From the NCBI GenBank assembly GCA_025024175.1, contig QCXZ01000064.1:21014286-21078285 (forward strand): a stretch of DNA of 64,000 nt, read 5' to 3'. The notes below the pieces were generated by a model, which was given only the letters and a program-made list of their open reading frames with translations, had not been told where the DNA came from and did no database searches. The translations under genes were made by a program, and so were the position numbers. This document shows positions 50,601-61,733 of the stretch, piece by piece (within the stretch, counting starts at the first letter, position 1; the number at the start of each line of letters is the position of its first letter). Origin of the DNA: Rhyzopertha dominica. Lineage: Eukaryota; Arthropoda; Insecta; Coleoptera; Bostrichidae.

Positions 50601-52730
50601 ATGAAGCAACTGTTACCAGAATGCATAGGAGGATGCCGTATTTAAGTGAATGCATCGTTTCTAATATTGCTAATTTGACCAATTAATGTGCCTTTTAATG
50701 GTCGTCTTCGCTTCCGATATGCTATAATGAAGCAACTGTTACCAGAATGCATAGGAGGATGCCGTATTTAAGTGAATGCATCGTTTCTAATATTGCTAAT
50801 TTGACCAATTAATGTGCCTTTTAATGGTCGTCTTCGCTTCCGATATGCTATAATGAAGCAACTGTTACCAGAATGCATAGGAGGATGCCGTATTTAAGTG
50901 AATGCATCGTTTCTAATATTGCTAATTTGACCAATTAATGTGCCTTTTAATGGTCGTCTTCGCTTCCGATATGCTATAATGAAGCAACTGTTACCAGAAT
51001 GCATAGGAGGATGCCGTATTTAAGTGAATGCATCGTTTCTAATATTGCTAATTTGACCAATTAATGTGCCTTTTAATGGTCGTCTTCGCTTCCGATATGC
51101 TATAATGAAGCAACTGTTTCCAGAATGCATAGGAGGATGCCGTATTTAAGTGAATGCATCGTTTCTAATATTGCTAATTTGACCAATTAATGTGCCTTTT
51201 AATGGTCGTCTTCGCTTCCGATATGCTATAATGAAGCAACTGTTACCAGAATGCATAGGAGGATGCCGTATTTAAGTGAATGCATCGTTTCTAATATTGC
51301 TAATTTGACCAATTAATGTGCCTTTTAATGGTCGTCTTCGCTTCCGATATGCTATAATGAAGCAACTGTTACCAGAATGCATAGGAGGATGCCGTATTTA
51401 AGTGAATGCATCGTTTCTAATATTGCTAATTTGACCAATTAATGTGCCTTTTAATGGTCGTCTTCGCTTCCGATATGCTATAATGAAGCAACTGTTACCA
51501 GAATGCATAGGAGGATGCCGTATTTAAGTGAATGCATCGTTTCTAATATTGCTAATTTGACCAATTAATGTGCCTTTTAATGGTCGTCTTCGCTTCCGAT
51601 ATGCTATAATGAAGCAACTGTTACCAGAATGCATAGGAGGATGCCGTATTTAAGTGAATGCACCGTTTCTAATATTGCTAATTTGACCAATTAATGCGCC
51701 TTTTAATGGTCGTTTTCGCTTCCGATATGCTATAATGAAGCAACTGTTTCCAGAATGCATAGGAGGATGCCGTATTTAAGTGAATGCATCGTTTCTAATA
51801 TTGCTAATTTGACCAACTAATGTGCCTTTTAATGGTCGTCTTCGCTTCCGATATGCTATAATGAAGCAACTGTTACCAGAATGCATAGGAGGATGCCGTA
51901 TTTAAGTGAATGCATCGTTTCTAATATTGCTAATTTGACCAATTAATGTGCCTTTTAATGGTCGTCTTCGCTTCCGATATGCTATAATGAAGCAACTGTT
52001 TCCAGAATGCNTAAGAGGATGCCGTATTTAAGTGAATGCATCGTTTCTAATATTGCTAATTTCACCAATTAATGTGCCTTTTAATGGTCGTCTTCGCTTC
52101 CGATATGCTATAATGAAGCAACTGTTACCAGAATGCATAGGAGGATGCCGTATTTAAGTGAATGCATCGTTTCTAATATTGCTAATTTGACCAATTAATG
52201 TGCCTTTTAATGGTCGTCTTCGCTTCCGATATGCTATAATGAAGCAACTGTTACCAGAATGCATAGGAGGATGCCGTATTTAAGTGAATGCATCGTTTCT
52301 AATATTGCTAATTTGACCAATTAATGTGCCTTTTAATGGTCGTCTTCGCTTCCGATATGCTATAATGAAGCAACTGTTACCAGAATGCATAGGAGGATGC
52401 CGTATTTAAGTGAATGCACCGTTTCTAATATTGCTAATTTGACCAATTAATGCGCCTTTTAATGGTCGTTTTCGCTTCCGATATGCTATAATGAAGCAAC
52501 TGTTTCCAGAATGCATAAGAGGATGCCGCATTTAAGTAAATGCATCGTTTCTAATATTGCTAGTTTGACCAATTAATGGTGCCTTTTAATGGTCGTCTTC
52601 TCTTCCAATATGCTATAATGAAGCAACTGTTACCAGAATGCATAGGAGGATGCCGCATTTAAGTGAATGCATCGTTTTTAATAATGCTAGTTTCAACAAT
52701 TGTGTCTTTTAATGGTCGTCTTATCCTCCG
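44667..52730. repeat. 126 bp satellite array, about 64 monomers
   Basis: Head-to-tail copies with a period of 126 bp (starts at 44667, 44793, 44919, 45045 and so on; a few are 125 or 127). Interior monomers are nearly identical, differing mainly at TTACCAG/TTTCCAG, CGTATT/CGCATT, GCATCG/GCACCG and GTGCC/GCGCC. The first dozen and the last two monomers are more diverged, as expected when unequal exchange homogenises the centre. The last monomer decays at about 52680-52730. No coding frame is seen. The true length is unknown because the array touches the N gap. Confidence 0.97.
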
Positions 52731-54864
52731 ACTGCGCACAACTCAGACGCTTTTACAGTGCTCCGCATCGTCAAGTAATTCCAAAAAGAAAATTCTGTAT
52801 TTCGAAAACTAGATGCGAGCGCTCAAAACGGATTTTGCGTTCTTGTATAGAAGGCCGTTTTCTACGGACGACCAACATTTGAAAACAATAACGACATAAC
52901 CGGTATTTTAAATAACTACCTGAATGTTTCCTAACTTGGTAGTCTTCAAAATTTTATAGTTTCTTTCCTTATTTGTCCAAATTTGTTTATGCCTATTATC
53001 TGTTTAGTGTATTTTTTGTTTTGGTAATTGACAAAAAAATCAGTCAGACGGTGTTCAATAGATAAAGATCTGCATATTTTTTTACGATACGAAAAAAGTT
53101 CCGGTGATAAAAAATGTGTGGGACAAATACTGAATGCAAGCATTGAAGAATTTTAAATCACCATTTTCCATCACATTAGGTTCATTTGAGTGGCAATCTC
53201 CCATTTAAAACAAGCTGCAAAAGAATGTCTTATTTAAAGTTAATCATAAATTTACAAATTGTTACCTTTGTTGTGAGATATTTGTCACATACTTCCTTAA
53301 AAAAAGAGGCTAATTCGCTCGCTATGCCTTATATTTTTGGTCATTACCTTCTGTCGTTCTTCTTAGCCGAGCACATACTTGTCCGTAAGGTAGTTCACAA
53401 TGTCTTTTGCCGAGAGTACCTACTCTTCAATAGCGAATAGTGAATCCATAACATCGATGATTTGAATTTTTCACGTATTTCTTTGATACCTATACAAAAA
53501 CTGTAACTTCATAAAAGGACGGAGTTCTGTCTTGTAGTTGTCATTCGTGGAAGCTATTGTACACGATTTCATAAACTTTCCTAGATGTTTTAGGAGACAA
53601 ATGCACTGCATTTCTAATATCTGGAGGAGTACACTGCATTTTACTTTCATTCCTTTCTATTTCAAATTTCGGCAAAATTAGCTTTTAAGGCTTAAAACGT
53701 TTCACGTTTGAATTTCTTTTGACGAAAACAAATTTGTTTTGCAGTCACATAATCACAGCACTCGTTCACTACGTTCTCTCGCGTTCTACGTAATTCTTGT
53801 GAACACTGCCCACATTAAAATAACGTATTAACTTGCTATGATTTGCGCTCACTACGGTAAGGGCCAGATACCATTGGGCATCCCGTGACGTCATACGCGC
53901 TCAGAGGCAAGCAGGCCGCGCAAGTTATGAGGTAACCTGTAAACTTTAATGGCCTTGTGGCGCATACTGTCAAACTGTTATCCTGTCACGCCCTTGCGCT
54001 TATTCATTCGCATTGGGATCACCCAAGCACCATTGCCAAGTCTTGAGAACGGAAAACTCATGATGTTCATTAAAACTGGCTTTTATGTATAGAGTGAGAT
54101 ATACATGTCATACTTAGTTGAACAGTGATCATAAAAAAATGTTAAAAAGTAGAAATATTTTTAATGAAATGGATACAAAGGTTTTAGTCGAAGAAAAATG
54201 TATTAACTCAAAATAAAATTGTGAGCTCCGTTATATACCCATGGGTTTTCCTGATACCCTACTTACAATTTGATTGCCAGATTATTTTCCCCATTGATTG
54301 GCGATATTCGAAACCGCGATTTTTTTATTACCTACTACTGACGAGCTACAAAGGCTGCAATATTTTGCCCCCAATGATCCAAGGTTACTGTATTAATATT
54401 TTTTAATACATATAGTACCTACTTCCTACTAATACTTCTATTTGATTTGTGCTGCAACAACTAGCGCAGAACCTAAAAATTAAGCAGATCATGTACTTTT
54501 CCTCTCAATTATTCTTAAAACTCCAACTGGGAAAGTTGTGAAATTTACCAGGTAAGTTATGCGATTTCAAACAAAATGCAAATACTACATACGGAAAATC
54601 ATGAGAATTGACAAGCTGACAACACTGCACAACTTAACGTGAATACAAATACATCATCAGTCAATCAATGGTCAAAACTCAAAAAGGTGGTCAACTTATA
54701 CAAATTAATAAATTTTTATTTGAAGTATGTGTGGTCAAAACGTTGAAGTTGAAACATTTGCAAGGTTCGGCAAGAACTAAACATTGAAATTCGAAAGAAG
54801 AATACTTTTAAGTTTCTGATTTCTTAAATCGTTACGATCAAGCAGTATAAAAACAGAGATAAAA
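52731..54864. other. Region between satellite and RBMX2
   Basis: No convincing gene. On the minus strand near 53270-53440 broken frames read FAIEE and AKDIVNYLTDKYVLG, which may be a coding relic that I cannot assign. 53840-54060 is GC-richer and holds a perfect TGACGTCA (53886-53893), a CREB/ATF-type palindrome. The RBMX2 promoter should lie at the right end. Confidence 0.4.
53886..53893. promoter_or_regulatory. TGACGTCA palindrome (CRE-like) in GC-rich patch
   Basis: A perfect eight-base CREB/ATF consensus in the only GC-rich stretch of this intergenic region, about 1 kb upstream of RBMX2. Function is not shown; a chance match is possible. Confidence 0.3.
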
Positions 54865-55746
54865 ATGAATCCCTTGACGTAAGTCCAAAAATTTTAAATA
54901 AGGTGAACAATATTAACAACATGAATTTCTTTTAGTAATATGAAAAATGTAAAAAAGCTCAGTGAACAGGAGTTACACACAAATAATAAGACTTCGTGGC
55001 ACGATCAGTACAGAGATAGTGCATGGATATTTGTAGGTGGTTTGCCCTATGATTTAACTGAAGGTGACATTGTTTGTATTTTTTCACAGTAAGTTATACC
55101 ATCTAAAGTGAGTTCGTCTAGCTATGTTAGTGCATTAAATTGCAGGTATGGTGAAATAGTAAATATAAACCTGATTCGTGATAAAGATAGTGGTAAATCC
55201 AAAGGTTTTTGTTTCCTTTGTTACGAAGACCAGCGATCAACAGTGCTTGCTGTTGATAACTTCAATGGAATAAAAATTTTAAATCGAACGATACGGGTTG
55301 ATCATGTCGGTGATTATAAAGCTCCCAAGGAAGGCAAGAAAACAGATGCAGAAACAAAAAAACTTTATCAGGAAGGCTGTGCACCAAAGGCAGAACCTGT
55401 TGATATTAAACCTGTGATCCCACCTCCACAAGATATTCGTGAAACATTAGCAGATCAGATCGTTGACGGAGTACGTTTACCACCTAGGCTGCCAATTTAC
55501 ACAGTTAAAGAAGAGAAGTTGGATGTAAAAGAAGAAAAAGTGGAACTTGAAAAAGTAAAGGTTGAGGTTGCAGATGAACAATTAAAAATTAAAGTTAAGA
55601 AAGAAAAGAAAAAGAAGAAGGATAAGAAACACAAGAGTAAGAAAAAAAGGAAAAGAGAATCATCGGAGAGTTCTGAAAGGAGTAACAGCCCAAGTGATGA
55701 AAAGAAGAGGAAAAAGCACAGGGATGAAAAGAGAAATAAGAGATAG
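54865..55746 (+). CDS. RBMX2: RNA-binding motif protein, X-linked 2 (RBMX2)
   Basis: Spliceosomal RRM protein related to yeast Ist3/Snu17, part of the RES/activated-spliceosome set. Three exons: 54865-54878, 54936-55088 and 55146-55746, GT-AG, giving 255 residues. The N-terminus is [17 protein letters not shown], followed by [20 protein letters not shown], which opens the RRM with RNP2 (IFVGGL). RNP1 is KGFCFLCYE in exon 3, and the RRM ends at [12 protein letters not shown]. The C-terminal third is a lysine-rich, charged tail ([20 protein letters not shown]) with serines, likely disordered and nuclear-localising. Human RBMX2 is longer because of a larger tail. A poly(A) signal AATAAA is at 55762. 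Confidence 0.95.
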
Positions 55747-56094
55747 AAAATTCATTTGTTTAATAAAAACTTTTTGTGTTCAGAGTAAAATTCTTCTTTT
55801 TTAATCTTCTGAAGAAGTATAATTTTAGTATGGTACGTTGGGCAACCTAAGATAACCAGGCTGGTAGTAACCTTTTTGCAAGCGGGTAAATTAATTTGTT
55901 AATTGAATAATTAATTAAATTTATTATGAGTTTGATGGAAAAAGAAATTTATTACTATGATATTAAATATAACAAACAAAAAATTATTTATTATTTAAGC
56001 ATTGAAATTGTTAGATTATTGGAGTGTTTATACTACCCTTGTGTATATATGTATACACAAGGATACTACAGTAGCTAAGTTTGGTAACATTGTA
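55747..56094. other. RBMX2 3' UTR and flank
   Basis: Contains AATAAA at 55762-55767 and then AT-rich sequence. Nothing further recognised. Confidence 0.5.
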
Positions 56095-57137
56095 TGGTGA
56101 TCCCATTTTCGTTGTAATTGTAGGGTATCTCTGTAACTATTAATGCTAGAGGGTTGCGGTTTCTACATCACTATATTACTTTTTTGTTTTGACTTGAATT
56201 GTACCATTGCAATTTTTGTATCATCTTTTGTTTTAAAGCTATAGCCAACTTTTGACTAATGTAACATTTCTTCAGCTCTCAATATCTTGCTTGGGTATGT
56301 AGATACAAAAAAATTGTACACTTTTTGATAGATATTTTTAACCAGTGGCGTACTCAGAAATTTTGTATGCGGTCACATTTTTGAGATATAACACTTTCAT
56401 TNTTTTAAATGGAAGCCATAGTTGGCTTGCTAGGGTTGAAAAGACCTATTTTTCTGATTAAAAAATGTATACATTGTAAGGTTTATTTTTACTAATTGGA
56501 AGAAGAAAACCACAATATAATTTATATTATTAAGTAAAAATTGTAATCCATTAAAAATAATATATGCATATCTGAATACATACATAAGACTCCTCGAAGC
56601 GCTCATGCAGTTTTTTCATCGGTATACTAAAAGGCCATGTAACTAATGAAAATGATTGTTTGTTTGTAGATTGTGCATTGTTTATTGTCAATTATTTACA
56701 TTCATTTTGGCGAAAAACAAAATCTTATAAAATATTATACAAAAATTGGAATGGTACCAAAATTAGTAAAAATAAACCTAACAATGTATACATTTTCTTG
56801 ATCCGAAAAAATAAGCCTTTTCAACTATATCAAAGCCAACTATGGTTTCCATTAAAAAAACTGCAAGTTTCGTGTTATATCTCTAAAATGTGACCCCCTA
56901 AAAATATTCTGAGTACGCCACAGGATTTTTTTGTATCTACATAGCCAATCGAGATATTGAGAACTGAGGAAATGTAACTTTTTCAAAAGTTGGCTTTAAA
57001 ACAAAAGACAATACAAAAATGGTAATGGTACAGCTTAACTCATAACAAAATAGTAATACTGTAAGTCAAAACTGCAATGCTCTAACATTAATAGTAACCG
57101 AGATACCCTACAAATACAAGAAAAATGGGACACCCTG
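56095..57137. mobile_element. Fold-back MITE family F1, copy 2
   Basis: Same block order as the 15.0-16.1 kb copy: GGTATCTCTGTAACTATTAA near the left, CCAGTGGCGTACTCAGAA and GGTCACATTTTTGAGATAT inside, and inverted partners on the right ending GGGACACCCTG. It lacks the LINE fragment seen in copy 1. The left terminus is eroded. Confidence 0.75.
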
Positions 57138-57640
57138 CCTGTACAGTCCATAGCTGTAATTATTAATAGCGACTTTTCCACAAAGATTTCCAACTCCAGT
57201 GTCGGGTGTCTTAATCTTCCAAAGAGTGAAAATTTAACTGTTCATATTAAAAACAATTCAAAGAGACGATTAGACAATGTGACAGGGAATCCAAAAGNTA
57301 CCAAATATGTTCTTGACATTTTACTAATAATAATTATGACACACCTATTAAATATTAACTATCTATGCTAACCAATATGTCTACTTATTATCTTGTCTAT
57401 TAGTTGGCATAAAATAGATATACCAAGGTGGGTGCTTGCTTAACCCTTTCCTGCCATCTGTATGAATATGTGGAATATAAATTGGCAATAGGTCAAACAT
57501 CTACTCTTCAGGATCATTCATTCTTTTTTTCCCATTAATAGTTACCTAAGTATAGTCTGTGAAATGAAAGTTGAGCCTCACATCATAAATCTAAAGAGTA
57601 TGGTTCAAATCTATTGAAAGTCACTGTGAGATTTTTTCAG
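57138..57640. other. Intergenic, no feature recognised
   Basis: AT-rich with one ambiguous base near 57299. No gene seen. Confidence 0.4.
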
Positions 57641-57679
57641 TGGCGTGTTGTTTAGTAGGCTACAAACTATACATGATAT

Positions 57680-58060
57680 GTGTTGCTGGTGGTGCATGTG
57701 CAAGGGGCACGCTCTGGATATTCTACATCAATTATTCGCCCCTGTAGGTACCAAAAGTTAATCAGTTGCTTGAGATGCCGGACAACTGAATTCCAGCGTT
57801 TGGGGGTGCACTCCTCCAGTGTAAGTGTCTACATGGCCAACACATGTGCTTGGGCATTGAACTCTTCGCCAATGTGTTTAGCATAATACTGCTTTGCCTA
57901 TGAACAACATTCCATCAGCCTAGGGTACAAACAACAATTAATGCACTATTTTACCTGTGTCGAATGGATCAATAGCGCTGAAATGGCAGCGGTACGGCAA
58001 CAGACGAAGCACCTTGTGAACATACTCTCTAAGGTACTCATCTACTACATATTATTGCTT
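57680..58060 (-). pseudogene. DDE transposase C-terminal relic (Tc1/mariner-like)
   Basis: The minus strand reads HKVLRLLPYRCHFSAIDPF, close to the VLRLPPYHC-LNPIE motif that ends the catalytic core of many insect Tc1-like transposases. It is followed by an EECTPKRWNSVVRHLKQ-like tail and a DVEYPE end. Stops and frame changes interrupt it. A CAGTGGCG-type end sits nearby (about 57640). Family level is moderately sure. Confidence 0.5.
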
Positions 58061-59232
58061 AGCCGAAGCATGTTCTTTAGCCAATGCCTGCAGCTCGGCC
58101 TTAAGTAAAGTGTTGGAGGATGTTACGCATCTCCAACCACTCGCTTGATGGGCGAGAATGTCAACTTACACAAATTATTTTATTATAAACTGCACGCTTA
58201 TAAAGGTTAAATAAAATATTTAAATGTTTGCAAGACCACAAGAAAAACTACGAGGCAATCACTACAAACAATCCAACGCCACTGTTGAAATGTCAATGAT
58301 GACATTAGTTGACGACATATGTTCGCGCAGCATTTACATCATGACCATTACTATTAGAAAGAGAGAGAAACGGGCACGTATGTCTAATCCACAGGAGACA
58401 TACATGCCAAATACCACTGCATATAAACAACAAAAGCGCGAACAACGCAACAGTAAAATTTGTTGTCGGTGCTTGATTCGCGAAATCGTGACATGAGGCT
58501 CAACTTTAATCTCACAGACTATAGTTACAAATTTCTATACCTTTATTTAGTTTTGCTAACAAATTTTGGTTATTTATTTTCTTAGTCTTACCAAACTGGC
58601 TGCAAAATAGGTGTTTATAGCTAAATGGAGAAATTACCCATGGACCCCCACATTTCGCATTGTTTCATGTGTATATTCAACAGGCGGGGTTCCAGGATTT
58701 TTTTGAGGAAGGGGAGCAAATAAAAAAATAGCCATACCTTACTTACAGCTAGGGCTGCCAGTCATCCCGATGTAGGCGGGAGTCTGCCGATTTCTTACAG
58801 ACCCTCCCGCTTACTAAACTAAGTTGGCAAACTACCTTTACATTGACTCTTCCTGCATTACATTGATAAAGTCCAATTAGGTATCAAATATCAATATGGA
58901 CATATCTTGTCCTTGCTCTTCTGGCTTCAAGTCCTGTTATATACAACCTTATATCTTAGTGAGTGGTGGGTAGGTAGTAGTAGTGCAGGGGTGGGGGATT
59001 GCGGAATCTGATGACACACATAGAAATTTCTAATTTTTCATATTTTTTTTGCTTCAATCTACATTACATAGAATAACTGAAAAATATGGGTCTATTTATT
59101 TTTTATGCAGTTTCATATTTCGAATCAATAAAAATAGGATGGACGACCCGATTACCACTTTCCGCTTTTGGATTTCTGAAATATGGTAGCCCTACAGACA
59201 ACTGAGAGTAATGTATTACTGTAATACTCTAA
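58061..59232. other. Intergenic, repeat-rich, no gene
   Basis: Mixed composition. A possible element end lies near 58680 (AACAGGCGGGGTTCCAGGAT). The open frame at 58224-58496 has no recognisable domain and is probably chance. Confidence 0.35.
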
Positions 59233-59388
59233 GGACCGGTTGCACAAACGCGGATCAATTTAATCGCAGTGTTAACCTCAGATCAAACCATGGCAACACC
59301 AATGAAAACGCTTAGAATTTGTGGTTACCATGGTTTGATCCGAGGTTAACACCGCGATAAAGTTGATCTGCATTTGTGCAACCGGCCC
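59233..59388. mobile_element. 156 bp Harbinger-like MITE, TAA duplication
   Basis: An almost complete hairpin. GGACCGGTTGCACAAACGCG on the left is matched by the complement of CATTTGTGCAACCGGCCC on the right, with TTAACCTCAGATCAAACCATGG also mirrored. It is flanked by TAA on both sides (59230-59232, 59389-59391), the 3 bp duplication typical of PIF/Harbinger. The GGCCGGTTGCAC end is a common arthropod MITE terminus. Confidence 0.8.
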
Positions 59389-59530
59389 TAAATGTGAATG
59401 ATAGACTAATAGCCTGGTATAAACAATAAAATCTAATACTAATCTTGATTCAATTATTAAATTTCAAGCAACTGAAACAATAATTTGTGGGTTGCCTGTC
59501 ATCTTAATTAACAAATATATTGTATTTACT

Positions 59531-59637
59531 GAGCTGGGCTTGGTGGTCCAGTGCACTGCACATCAGCTTCTGGGCCGGCAGGTCTCGGGTTCGACCCGAT
59601 TAGGGCATGGTTGTTGTGTTTCTCCATATGTAAGTAT
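59531..59637 (+). mobile_element. tRNA-derived SINE head
   Basis: TGGTGGTCCAGTGCACTGCA resembles a polymerase III A box with D-arm region, followed at the right spacing by GGTTCGACCCG, an almost perfect B box with T-arm. The acceptor ends do not pair as in a true tRNA, so a SINE 5' region is more likely than a functional tRNA gene. A PLE copy is inserted directly downstream, cutting off any tail. Confidence 0.6.
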
Positions 59638-59742
59638 ATAATTATTATTTGAAGGAAGTAGCGGTCGTAGTTATCAATGTTTATAGTTATTTTAGGGTTT
59701 ATTCGACCTTAGCTTAGTTTAAAGAATACTCTTTTTTCCAAC

Positions 59743-59778
59743 GTCAGCTTTCGACTATATTCAAGTCTTCGTCAGGAC
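59743..59778 (-). ncRNA. Hammerhead ribozyme, PLE family C, damaged copy
   Basis: Minus strand: GTC, CTGACGA, A, GACT...AGTC, GAA, AGCT, then GAC directly. The single T at the cleavage position is missing compared with the copy at 61622-61657, so cleavage is probably lost. Confidence 0.6.
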
Positions 59779-60439
59779 TTCTACAAGCAGTTTACAATTT
59801 TTATATACAAAATATTTTTAAATTACTAATCAACAATTATGTACTTACAGGATATTTGAGATTATGCAATTTCTATGATATTATTTTCTATGTTTATATA
59901 ATCCTGGTATTTAACGAAAAAATGGACAAAAAAATGTAACATATTTTTGTAATTCTAATTCTGTCAAATTCAAATTTAAAACAATTTCAAGATTACATAA
60001 CAATACTACCAATACATCAATATGACCAACTAATACATAATATAAATAACTATTTTTTACTATATTTTTATTTTATAATTTAATGATCTATTCTTTAATT
60101 TATATATATCAGAAACAACAGACTGCAATTTTGAATATAGTAAATATGTTAAGTTAGTGATAGCAAATATGTATATATATTACTAAGTTGTTGTGTGTCT
60201 GATTTTTTATTTATAGAATTTTTAGTCTTTTGTATTTCAAACATTTCCAAAATCAACCTTTTGTTGTAATTACTTTCAATTTCTAAAATTTTTACGTCTT
60301 CTCAACAGATAGAATGATTGTTATTGACAACATGTGTTGTAAGTGCGCATCTGTCTCTTTTTTTATTAACATCCCTTTTATGTAAGGAAATTCTACTTTT
60401 TAGCCAGACTGCATAGACCAAATTCAAACTACTTTCAAT

Positions 60440-61260
60440 TCATTCAATGAACATATCAAATTTACAATAGTGAGAGAGGTTGATAATGACGTACCTTTTT
60501 TGGATACTATGGTCATACGACATAATAACAAAATTATTTTAGACTGGTACCAGAAACCTACAACTTCCGGTAAATATATAAATTTCTTGTCTGATCATTT
60601 TATTAAAATAAAATTAAATTTTATAAGACAGATGAAAGAAAGAAAAAAATTACAAAATTTATTATTACAAAATAAATATCCTAAGGGTTCAGTTAACAAA
60701 ATTCTATTTTCAACTACTGCTAACAATTTGGAACATCAAATTATTCAAGATAATGTAATAGCACAAGACTCAAGAGTTAAAGATTTAGATAAATTTGAGT
60801 CTCTTCCAAATATTACAGGACTAACAAAAAAATTAATTACAAATTTTCAATCAGAAAATGTAAAAATTGCAGTCGAAACGTTAAAAGGGGATATAATTTA
60901 TTTAGCAAATTAAAATCTAGAACTCCTACAAATTATCAGTCTAATGTCGTTTATGCCTTAAAGTGTGAAGTGTGTGATAGCACATATGTAGGACAAACTT
61001 CTCAATGGCTAAAAAGGAAAATTTCCTTACATAAAAGTGATGTTAATAAAAAAAGAGACAGATACGCTCTTACAACACATGTTGTCAATAAGAATCATTC
61101 TATCTGTTGGGAAGACGTAAAAATTTTAGAAATTGAAAGTAATTACAACAAAAGGTTGATTTTGGAAATGTTTCAAATACAAAAGACTAAAAATTCTATA
61201 AATAAAAAATCAGACACACAACTTAGTAATATATATACATATTTGCTATCACTAACTTAA
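60440..61260 (+). pseudogene. PLE reverse transcriptase C-terminus and GIY-YIG, family C
   Basis: Plus strand: DVPFLDTMVIRHNNKIILDW and WYQKPTTSGKYINFLS match the region after FVDD in the family B element. After one frameshift near 60890-60910 the frame continues as CDSTYVGQTSQWLKRKISLH, the CxxC/GIY-YIG nuclease start, with HKSD and an ILEMFQIQ block near the end, and stops at 61260. The reverse transcriptase catalytic FVDD is absent. Not functional. Confidence 0.88.
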
Positions 61261-61621
61261 AATATTTAGTATATTCAAAATTGCAGTCTGTTGTTTCTGA
61301 TATATATAAATTAAAGAATAGATCATTAAATTATAAAATAAAAAGTATAGTAAAAAATAGTTATTTATATTAAGTATTAGTTGGTCATATTGATGTATTG
61401 TTTTGTAGTCTTGAAATTGTTTTAAATTTGAATTTGACAGAATTTGAATTACAAAAATATGTTACATTTTTCGTTCATTTTTTCGTTAAATACCAGGATT
61501 ATATAAACATAGAAAATAATATCATAGAAATTGCATAATCTCAAACTTCCTGTAAGTACATAATTGTTGATTAGTAATTTAAGAATATTTTGTATATAAA
61601 AATTCTAAACTGCTTGTAGAA

Positions 61622-61657
61622 GTCCTGACGAAGACTTGAATTAGTCGAAAGCTTGAC
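61622..61657 (+). ncRNA. Hammerhead ribozyme, PLE family C, complete copy
   Basis: GTC, CTGACGA, A, GACT, loop, AGTC, GAA, AGCT, T, GAC. Stem I GTC/GAC pairs fully and differs from family A (TTTCC/GGAAG) and family B (GCC/GGC), a three-way compensating change around a constant core. Confidence 0.78.
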
Positions 61658-61733
61658 GTTGGAAAAAAAGTATTCTTTAAACTAAGCTAAGATCGAATAA
61701 ACCCTAAAATAACTATAAACATAATTATTATTT

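Larger units (their letters stand above)
59651..61720 (+). mobile_element. Palindromic PLE copy, family C, 13 bp target duplication
   Basis: Flanked by ATAATTATTATTT at 59638-59650 and 61721-61733. Long inverted arms (about 59675-60405 and 61006-61720) carry the terminal repeat, the 3' UTR and the end of the nuclease gene. The unique centre (60406-61005) holds a piece of the reverse transcriptase C-terminal part. The family is clearly different from the 23-28 kb PLE but keeps the same motifs. It arose from an inverted, internally truncated insertion. Confidence 0.9.

Noticed and set aside
44667..52730. CRISPR array
   Set aside because: There are no spacers between repeats. The 126 bp units are contiguous and the genome is eukaryotic, so this is a satellite.
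44667..52730. Hammerhead ribozyme inside the satellite monomer
   Set aside because: Some animal satellites carry one, but I find no CTGANGA with a following GAAA in the monomer on either strand.
57680..58496. Two plus-strand open frames as host genes
   Set aside because: The first overlaps a minus-strand transposase relic with recognisable motifs. The second has no domain, no splice context and biased composition.
59531..59637. Functional tRNA gene
   Set aside because: A good B box and plausible A box are present, but the acceptor stem does not pair and no clear anticodon arm forms. A SINE head fits better.
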